From Bacteroidota bacterium (lineage in GTDB: Bacteria; Bacteroidota; Bacteroidia; Chitinophagales; Saprospiraceae), in NCBI GenBank assembly GCA_016124585.1, contig WGNL01000018.1:248001-312000 (forward strand): a DNA stretch of 64,000 nucleotides, given 5' to 3'. The notes beneath the pieces were generated by a model, which was given only the letters and a program-made list of their open reading frames with translations, did not search any database and was not told the origin of the DNA. Positions within the stretch are counted from its first letter, which is position 1; each line of letters starts with the position of its first letter. Both the position numbers and the translations under genes were made by a program. Positions 59,243 to 64,000 of this stretch are shown here, in pieces.

Positions 59243-60718
59243 GTGGCAAGAAAGGTCATCGTCATCGGTTCAGGTTTCTCAGGTCTTGCAACTGCCAGTT
59301 GCTTGGCGAAGCAGGGTTTTGATGTGACCATTTTGGAGAAAAACACCGAGCCCGGTGGCCGAGCCCGCAAATTCGAAGCCGAGGGCTTCACTTTCGACAT
59401 GGGCCCAAGTTGGTATTGGATGCCCGAAGTGTTTGAAGAATATTTCAACCTGTTCGGGAAAAAGACCAGCGACTACTACCAGCTTACCCGCCTCGATCCT
59501 TCCTATCGTATTTTTTTTGGGGAAAACGACGAACTCAATGTGCCTGCCGGCGTGGAAGCTCTCTGCGAGATGTTCGAGCTGGAAGAGCCGGGTAGCAGTG
59601 TGAAGCTACGTCAATTTTTGGCAGAAGCAAAGTACAAATACGAAGTGGGCATGGGTGAGTTCGTGCGGAAGCCGAGCCTCTCCATCATGGAGTTTGCCGA
59701 CCGGCGCATACTGGCAAGCATGTTCCGGCTACAGATGTTCAGTTCGCTGTCGGCGCATGTGCGGTCGCTTTTTACCAATAAAAAACTCATCGAACTGCTC
59801 GAATTCCCAGTGCTGTTCCTCGGCGCAACACCCGAAAACACCCCCGCCATGTACAGCCTGATGAACTATGCTGACATGGCCCTAGGCACTTGGTACCCGA
59901 TGGGCGGCATGGCGAAAATCATCGAAGGAATGGTGTCCTTGGCTCAGGAACTGGGCGTGAAAATCCAACTCGGTGAGGAAGTGAAACAGATTTACGTGCC
60001 GAACGGCCATGCTACGAAAGTCATCACAACGAAAGGTGAATACGCAGCAGATGTGGTGGTAGGTGGTGCTGACTACCACCACGTCGAGCAAAACCTGTTG
60101 GACGAACGGGTGCGCCAGTATTCCAAAAAATATTGGGACAAGCGGGTTATGGCCCCGTCAAGTCTGCTTTTTTATTTAGGTGTAAACAAGCGGCTAAAGG
60201 GCTTGCTCCACCACAACCTTTTCTTCGACAAGGATTTCAAAAAACATGCGGTGGAAATCTATGACCAGCCTGCTTGGCCGACCGAGCCACTGTTCTACGT
60301 CTGTGCACCAAGCGTGACCGACCCCTCAGTAGCACCTGAGGGTTGCGAAAACCTCTTCGTGCTCATCCCGCTCGCTCCCAATTTAAAGGACACGGAAGCA
60401 TTGCGGGAGCAATATTTCAATGTCGTGATGGAGCGGCTCGAAAACCTTACTGGGCAAAACATTCGTAATTCCATAGTGTACAAGCGCTCATTTGCGCACA
60501 ATGATTTCAAGGCGGACTACCATGCCTTCAAGGGCAATGCCTATGGCTTGGCAAACACCTTGCTTCAAACGGCTTTCCTAAAACCCCGAATCAAAAGCAA
60601 AAAAGTTAATAATCTGTACTATACTGGCCAACTGACTGCCCCCGGCCCCGGCGTTCCGCCGTCGCTGATATCGGGGCAAGTGGTGGCAGAACTTATAATC
60701 AAAGAGCAGAAAAATTAG
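59243..60718 (+). CDS. crtI: Phytoene desaturase (CrtI)
   Basis: CrtI is an FAD enzyme that desaturates phytoene to lycopene or related polyenes. The 491-residue protein has the N-terminal FAD-binding motif KVIVIGSGFSGLATASCLAKQGFDVTILEKNTEPGGRA, the central MGPSWYWMPEVFEEYF and the C-terminal signature NNLYYTGQLTAPGPGVPPSLISGQVVAELI. The start is GTG 59243; no in-frame ATG gives a full Rossmann motif. It leads a crtI-crtB-crtZ series. A perfect 22-bp inverted repeat begins at its stop codon. Confidence 0.94.
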   Translation: MARKVIVIGSGFSGLATASCLAKQGFDVTILEKNTEPGGRARKFEAEGFTFDMGPSWYWMPEVFEEYFNLFGKKTSDYYQLTRLDPSYRIFFGENDELNVPAGVEALCEMFELEEPGSSVKLRQFLAEAKYKYEVGMGEFVRKPSLSIMEFADRRILASMFRLQMFSSLSAHVRSLFTNKKLIELLEFPVLFLGATPENTPAMYSLMNYADMALGTWYPMGGMAKIIEGMVSLAQELGVKIQLGEEVKQIYVPNGHATKVITTKGEYAADVVVGGADYHHVEQNLLDERVRQYSKKYWDKRVMAPSSLLFYLGVNKRLKGLLHHNLFFDKDFKKHAVEIYDQPAWPTEPLFYVCAPSVTDPSVAPEGCENLFVLIPLAPNLKDTEALREQYFNVVMERLENLTGQNIRNSIVYKRSFAHNDFKADYHAFKGNAYGLANTLLQTAFLKPRIKSKKVNNLYYTGQLTAPGPGVPPSLISGQVVAELIIKEQKN

Positions 60719-60770
60719 TTATGAGTTATGAGTTATGAGAGAAAATTGCTCATAACTCATAACTCATAAC
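60718..60770. repeat. Perfect 22-bp inverted repeat of GTTATGA heptamers between crtI and crtB
   Basis: GTTATGAGTTATGAGTTATGAG (60718-60739) is the exact reverse complement of 60749-60770, with a 9-nt loop. Both arms consist of three GTTATGA units. It would form a stable hairpin in the crt transcript. Confidence 0.95.
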
Positions 60771-60786
60771 CCATAACTAACCAATT

Positions 60787-61623
60787 ATGCTTGACCTGTT
60801 TAACACAACCTGCCAAGAGTGCAGCCGCCTCATCACCAGGCGGTACAGCACCTCTTTTTCAATGGGCATCCGAGCATTCGACCCAAAAATCAGGATGCCG
60901 ATTTATGCCATCTATGGATTTGTGCGTTTCGCCGACGAGATTGTGGATACCTTCCACGGCTTCCCGAAGGCTGAACTGCTGGAACGGTTCCGGCAGGACA
61001 CGTACACTGCCATTGCGGAGCGCATCAGCCTGAATCCTGTGCTGCACGCTTTTCAGGAAGTGGTACATCGCTACGGCATTGAACAAGAATTAATTGATGC
61101 CTTTTTGGATAGTATGGAAATGGATTTGCACCATAATTTTTACGGCAGCGATTTGTACGAAAAATACATCTACGGTTCGGCGGAGGTGGTGGGTCTAATG
61201 TGCTTGAGGGTGTTCACCGATGGCAACCGGGAGCAGTTTGAGTATCTGAAAGCACCTGCCCGCAGCCTCGGGGCAGCTTTCCAGAAAATCAATTTCCTGC
61301 GTGACCTCAAAAGTGATTTTGATGACCGTGGCCGGGTGTATTTCCCAGGCGTGGATTTTTCGAATTTCACGCCGCAGGACAAACAGCGCATTGAGCTTGA
61401 AATCAAAAAAGACTTTGACGATGCCTATCTTGGCATTGTGCAATTGCCGAAGAGCGTCCGTTTTGGCGTTTACTTGGCTTATGTTTATTATTTAAATTTG
61501 TTCAAAAAAATCCGCCGGACTGCCGCTGCCAAAGTCAAGGAGCAGCGCATCCGGGTACATGATGGCAAGAAGATTTTCCTGCTGTTCAGCTCGGCAGTGC
61601 GGATGCATTTGAACTTAATGTAG
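60787..61623 (+). CDS. crtB: Phytoene synthase (CrtB)
   Basis: CrtB condenses two geranylgeranyl diphosphates to phytoene. The 278-residue protein carries the first aspartate-rich motif in YGFVRFADEIVDTFHG near residue 43, MDLHHNFYGSDLYEKYIYGSAEVVGLMCLRVF near 110 and the second motif in NFLRDLKSDFDDRGRVYFP near 170. The length and both motifs match the bacterial phytoene/squalene synthase family; squalene synthase activity is unlikely given the neighbours. It lies between crtI and crtZ, each junction carrying a different iterated inverted repeat. Confidence 0.94.
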   Translation: MLDLFNTTCQECSRLITRRYSTSFSMGIRAFDPKIRMPIYAIYGFVRFADEIVDTFHGFPKAELLERFRQDTYTAIAERISLNPVLHAFQEVVHRYGIEQELIDAFLDSMEMDLHHNFYGSDLYEKYIYGSAEVVGLMCLRVFTDGNREQFEYLKAPARSLGAAFQKINFLRDLKSDFDDRGRVYFPGVDFSNFTPQDKQRIELEIKKDFDDAYLGIVQLPKSVRFGVYLAYVYYLNLFKKIRRTAAAKVKEQRIRVHDGKKIFLLFSSAVRMHLNLM

Positions 61624-61706
61624 GATTGAAGGATTGAATGAGAGAAGGATTGAAGGTTGTGCCGGATTCCTTCAATCCTTCAATCCTTCAATCCTCCAAT
61701 CCTTCA
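61622..61706. repeat. Inverted repeat of AGGATTGA units between crtB and crtZ
   Basis: AGGATTGAAGGATTGAA (61622-61638) and AAGGATTGAAGG (61645 on) face TTCAATCCTTCAATCCTTCAATCCT (61670 on). The 8-nt unit is the same as at 5653-5688. Confidence 0.9.
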
Positions 61707-61709
61707 AAA

Positions 61710-62216
61710 ATGAATTTGCTCATCACACTCGCCGCCGTGGGCGGCATGGAATTCGTGGCGTGGTTCGCCCATAAGTTCATCATGCACGGCTTTGGCTGGA
61801 AATGGCACGAAGACCACCATCGGCCTGACTTCAAGGAGGGGCGCTGGTTCGAGAAGAACGACCTGTTTTTCCTCGTCTTCGCAACGCCGGGCATCACCTG
61901 CATCATGCTGGGCACTTTCACGCCGCATACTTGGCTGTTCTTCGTGGGATTGGGCATCACGATTTACGGGGCTATATATTTCCTCATTCATGATGTGTAT
62001 ATCCATCAGCGGTTTTCGTGGTTCCGGCAATTGGATTCAAAATACAGCCGGGCCATCCTGCGGGCGCACGGGGCGCACCATGCCAACCAGGGTAAACACG
62101 ACTGCGAGTCGTTTGGTCTGTTGGTAGTGAACCCAAAATATTTTAAGAAAAGGAGTGAGTGGGGAAAGAAAGGTGAAAGTGCAAAGCCTGCGATGGAAGT
62201 TACTGCTTCGAAGTGA
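61710..62216 (+). CDS. crtZ: Beta-carotene hydroxylase (CrtZ type)
   Basis: CrtZ hydroxylates the rings of beta-carotene, giving zeaxanthin. The 168-residue membrane protein has the four histidine motifs of the fatty-acid hydroxylase superfamily: HKFIMH near residue 18, HEDHH near 30, HDVYIHQRF near 92 and HGAHHANQGKH near 118. About four hydrophobic segments fit the usual topology. ATG 61710 (MNLLITLAAVGG) is chosen; the track start 61638 lies in the repeat. A lycopene cyclase, expected beside it, is absent from the remaining 1.8 kb of the window. Confidence 0.93.
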   Translation: MNLLITLAAVGGMEFVAWFAHKFIMHGFGWKWHEDHHRPDFKEGRWFEKNDLFFLVFATPGITCIMLGTFTPHTWLFFVGLGITIYGAIYFLIHDVYIHQRFSWFRQLDSKYSRAILRAHGAHHANQGKHDCESFGLLVVNPKYFKKRSEWGKKGESAKPAMEVTASK

Positions 62217-62277
62217 CCAACTTCACCATAGAATAATAGGTGTGTGAGAAGCACCTTTTTTCACTATAAATGTCGTC

Positions 62278-62395
62278 ATGGTCGCCGCTGCTTTTGTCGC
62301 CGCCGAAGGCGATCCGTCCACGCCTAGCTTCACGTCATGACTACCTGTATTACTAGGACGGATTGTTTCACGATGACAAAAGCAGCGACAACCAT
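62278..62395. repeat. Imperfect 25-bp inverted repeat with 68-nt spacer
   Basis: ATGGTCGCCGCTGCTTTTG begins the left arm (62278-62302); the right arm 62371-62395 is its reverse complement with four mismatches, all transitions. It could be the ends of a small decayed mobile element or a structured RNA. Confidence 0.65.
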
Positions 62396-62471
62396 AGCGT
62401 GTAAAGGCAAAAAACTAAGAAGTTTAGGATAAAAATATTTCAATAGTGTAAATATTTGTTTCTATAAAGCC

Positions 62472-62598
62472 GATATTAAAACAAATATGCTTCCTATGCT
62501 TTCCAATATTGACAATATCAAAGATGATATTGCCAATATTTGTTTTAATAACCTTGGTGTTTGTTTTAATATCATCAATAATAATAACAATATTGGCA
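62472..62598. repeat. AT-rich nested inverted repeats with alternative pairings upstream of a small gene
   Basis: A hairpin 62505-62520/62525-62540 has 16-nt arms with one mismatch. Its outer left arm (62472-62488) can pair with 62536-62549 or with 62560-62573. The right hairpin arm can also pair with 62589-62598. It ends about 100 nt before the 62697 start codon. Confidence 0.7.
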
Positions 62599-62696
62599 TC
62601 ATTCTCAACAATGTACACTCACCTATTGACAAATTCATTCCAGTAGTAATATATTTGTTTGGTAAACCAATCTTTTAACCTTAAACATTTCTCAAA

Positions 62697-63077
62697 ATGA
62701 CAAGAACTGCAAAAGGGAGGGTCAAACTCCCGCAATGGGGCGGTGGTTTCCTCAACATCACCAAAAAAATCGCTGCAAAGCACACGGAACTCGGGGCAAA
62801 CTCCCCGCTCAAGATGCTGGAAGATTACGACTTTGATGAGATTGCTCCATTGGCCGATGCCGCACTCGTGCAGCACGACGCTGCTGAGGACTTTGCCGGA
62901 AAGGCAGAAACTGCCTACCGGGAGCGTGACAAGAACAAGCCGCTCATCAACGACGGAACCCGTGCAGCCGTGAACCTCCTCAAAGCAAAGTACGCCAAGA
63001 ACCCCAAGATGCTCATCGAATGGGGCGTGGAGGTGGACGACACCAAGATGGCAGCGCCCAAAACGCCGGGCACATAA
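62697..63077 (+). CDS. Small conserved-type hydrophilic protein
   Basis: This is a 126-residue soluble protein with no signal peptide. It begins MTRTAKGRVKLPQWGGGFLNITKKIAAKHTELGANSPLKML and then has a helical, alanine-rich body (ADAALVQHDAAEDFAGKAETAYRERDKNK) and a terminal segment KYAKNPKMLIEWGVEVDDTKMAAPKTPGT. Proteins with the opening RVKLP and the YRERDK helix are, as I recall, common in Bacteroidota, often in several copies per genome, with no known function. The upstream leader is highly structured and the gene ends in a good terminator, so it looks like an independently controlled unit. GC content is higher than the leader's. Confidence 0.78.
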   Translation: MTRTAKGRVKLPQWGGGFLNITKKIAAKHTELGANSPLKMLEDYDFDEIAPLADAALVQHDAAEDFAGKAETAYRERDKNKPLINDGTRAAVNLLKAKYAKNPKMLIEWGVEVDDTKMAAPKTPGT

Positions 63078-63102
63078 GGGATAGCGCCTTTAAGTTTAGT
63101 GG

Positions 63103-63137
63103 AAAACGCCAACCGTGTATGCGGTTGGCGTTTTTTT
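63103..63137 (+). terminator. Terminator after the 126-aa gene
   Basis: AAAACGCCAACC pairs with GGTTGGCGTTTT around an 8-nt loop, followed by seven T residues. The XRE gene ends at 63144 on the other strand. Confidence 0.92.
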
Positions 63138-63143
63138 GTGCGG

Positions 63144-63542
63144 CTAATCTGTTTTTTTGATAAGGCTTTGAAGGAATTGAATTTGCTCGTCTTTATTGGC
63201 TAGTTGCTTGTCTTTATCTGCTAATTGCAATTTATAAGGTTCGGTCAGTATTTTAGCCAATTCTTCCAAAGAGGAATTGTAAATGCTTACATAGCCAGCT
63301 TGACCGCCCTGTTGGTGACTGATATTGAAGATAGCACGGTCGTCGAAGTTTTCAATGGCTTGTGGAGTTGTGTCGAGCAATTCTGCAATTTTCTTTAGCC
63401 TGTCCACAGACAATTTCGTTTTGCCCGATTCCACATGGCCATAGCTGGTGGGGTCTATGCCGAGACCATCTGCCATGTACTTCTGGTCGTAGCCTCTCAG
63501 TTCTCTCATTTTCCTGATGTTGTACCCGATATTCTTGCCCAT
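63144..63542 (-). CDS. XRE-family helix-turn-helix regulator with C-terminal coiled coil
   Basis: This is a 132-residue protein. Residues about 6-62 are an XRE/Cro HTH: YNIRKMRELRGYDQKYMADGLGIDPTSYGHVESGKTKLSVDRLKKIAELL. The tail is a predicted coiled coil (YKLQLADKDKQLANKDEQIQFLQSLIKK) with two DKDKQLA/NKDEQI repeats, which probably mediates dimerisation. Such stand-alone XRE regulators often sit in accessory regions beside mobile or defence genes, but no toxin partner is visible in the following 450 nt. It is likely to regulate itself or a gene beyond the right edge. Confidence 0.88.
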   Translation of the reverse strand: MGKNIGYNIRKMRELRGYDQKYMADGLGIDPTSYGHVESGKTKLSVDRLKKIAELLDTTPQAIENFDDRAIFNISHQQGGQAGYVSIYNSSLEELAKILTEPYKLQLADKDKQLANKDEQIQFLQSLIKKTD

Positions 63543-64000
63543 ATTTTATGTATTTTTTGCAGGTGAAGGCAAATGTAGTGCATATTTTAAGGGTAGGCAA
63601 ATTGAATATTGGCTGTTAGTTTTGCCCCATGTAGTAGCACCTCATATTTGCGAGGTGACTTTTGTTTGCCCACCTGTATGATTTAAATAAACTCCTACCC
63701 CATGATAGATGTGAGGTAGCATTGTATCTAGTTTCTACCAAAGTTGAAGTAAATCTTGGCGTCCAATAAAACCGCACTTGCATTCGTGCGAGTGCTATAG
63801 AGCTTTGGTTGTTAATGGCAGCCCAAGTTGATGGTTTCATGGGCAAATAACCAAGTATAATTATGGATATGAAATGGACTAAGCACCCACGTCTTAAACC
63901 ACAAGTAAGCGATCCGGCTGACGGAAATACTTATATTTGACTTGTGTGCGATTTGAAAAGGAACTTGGTCCTAGACCCATATTGGCGGAAAACCCGGCCG
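63543..64000. other. Gene-free right end of the window
   Basis: No convincing ORF is seen. CACCTC/GAGGTG (63640-63656 area) forms a short inverted repeat, and the word GAGGT(G/A) recurs near 63710. A 25-codon frame at 63863 is too short to call. I recognise no promoter, tRNA or IS end here. Confidence 0.5.

Larger units (their letters stand above)
62217..62696. other. 480-nt gene-free tail after crtZ with two structured elements
   Basis: No credible gene is seen. It holds a GC-rich inverted repeat (62278-62395) and a very AT-rich set of alternative inverted repeats (62472-62598). The track ORFs here are low-complexity Asn/Ile-rich readings of the AT-rich repeats. Confidence 0.6.

Noticed and set aside
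60718-61706. Possible CRISPR array from the regular repeats near the crt genes
   Set aside because: The repeat units are 7-8 nt without unique spacers and form inverted arms. No cas gene is present.
62424-62678. Two opposite-strand Asn/Ile-rich ORFs
   Set aside because: They are readings of AT-rich inverted repeats; the amino-acid composition merely mirrors the AATATT words.
63616-63846. 76-codon minus-strand ORF at the right end
   Set aside because: No domain and no ribosome-binding or promoter sign; the composition looks random.
63863-63940. 25-codon frame near the right end
   Set aside because: It is too short, with no clear promoter or family resemblance, and could be a gene remnant at most.

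Overview
The window looks like a chromosomal segment of a member of the Bacteroidota, probably near the Saprospiraceae or Chitinophagales. The evidence is the gene families (DUF5723, DUF4783 and TapB-like secreted proteins, a HEAT-cyclophilin lipoprotein, a long Bacteroidota-type Lgt, a crtI-crtB-crtZ carotenoid set), promoters of the TAnnTTTG type, weak Shine-Dalgarno signals and short operons on mixed strands. I see no rRNA, tRNA, CRISPR array, phage or intact insertion sequence. Base composition falls visibly between about 46 and 58 kb.

Layout. 0-2.5 kb: a DUF4926/DUF6883 pair, a lone MoxR-type AAA ATPase and an alpha/beta hydrolase. 2.5-4.8 kb: heme A synthase between two gene-free stretches rich in DnaA-box-like words. 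4.8-16 kb: an abasic-site protein (YedK), YifB/ComM, a Rieske oxygenase, GcvT, a HEAT-cyclophilin lipoprotein, an NlpC/P60-like protein and a class A penicillin-binding protein. 16-25 kb: D-aminoacyl-tRNA deacylase, a cupin, a glycosyltransferase overlapping an ECF sigma factor, AsnS, a DUF5723 protein, polyprenyl synthase and a coiled-coil protein. 25-33.5 kb: PurQ, MoaC-MobA, an ElaA acetyltransferase, a quinone-oxidoreductase-like enzyme, mevalonate kinase, a TPR lipoprotein and two tandem secreted thioredoxin-like proteins. 33.6-42.8 kb: ParA with a ribbon-helix-helix partner, ferritin, Lgt, a very large outer-membrane protein and a PhyH-type dioxygenase. 42.8-51 kb: exonuclease III, GTP cyclohydrolase II, an orphan response regulator, DprA, alkaline phosphatase and phosphoglycerate mutase. 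51-57 kb: ThrC and ThrB, a VWA protein, PRPP synthetase and two ArsR-fold regulators. 57-64 kb: TsaB, RF1, the carotenoid genes, then a poorly coding tail with a small conserved gene and an XRE regulator.

Three threads run across the genes. (1) Chromosome segregation: two identical 16-bp perfect parS-like palindromes lie 359 nt apart at 51.1-51.5 kb, one inside thrC. A ParA operon lies at 34 kb and DnaA-box-like clusters at 2.7 and 4.2-4.7 kb. Together these suggest an origin-proximal region. The partner of ParA is not ParB but a ribbon-helix-helix protein carrying three copies of a motif that resembles the ParA-contacting N-terminus of ParB. (2) A family of short iterated repeats, mostly with a 7-nt period, occurs at more than a dozen places. 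Between genes they form long perfect inverted repeats. Inside genes (mevalonate kinase, MobA, a DUF5723 signal peptide, the 1201-aa outer-membrane protein) they appear as in-frame insertions. (3) Isoprenoid supply: mevalonate kinase, a polyprenyl synthase and crtI-crtB-crtZ are all present, but no lycopene cyclase is seen.

All functions are assigned by reading the sequence. No database search, structure prediction or GC-skew calculation was run.
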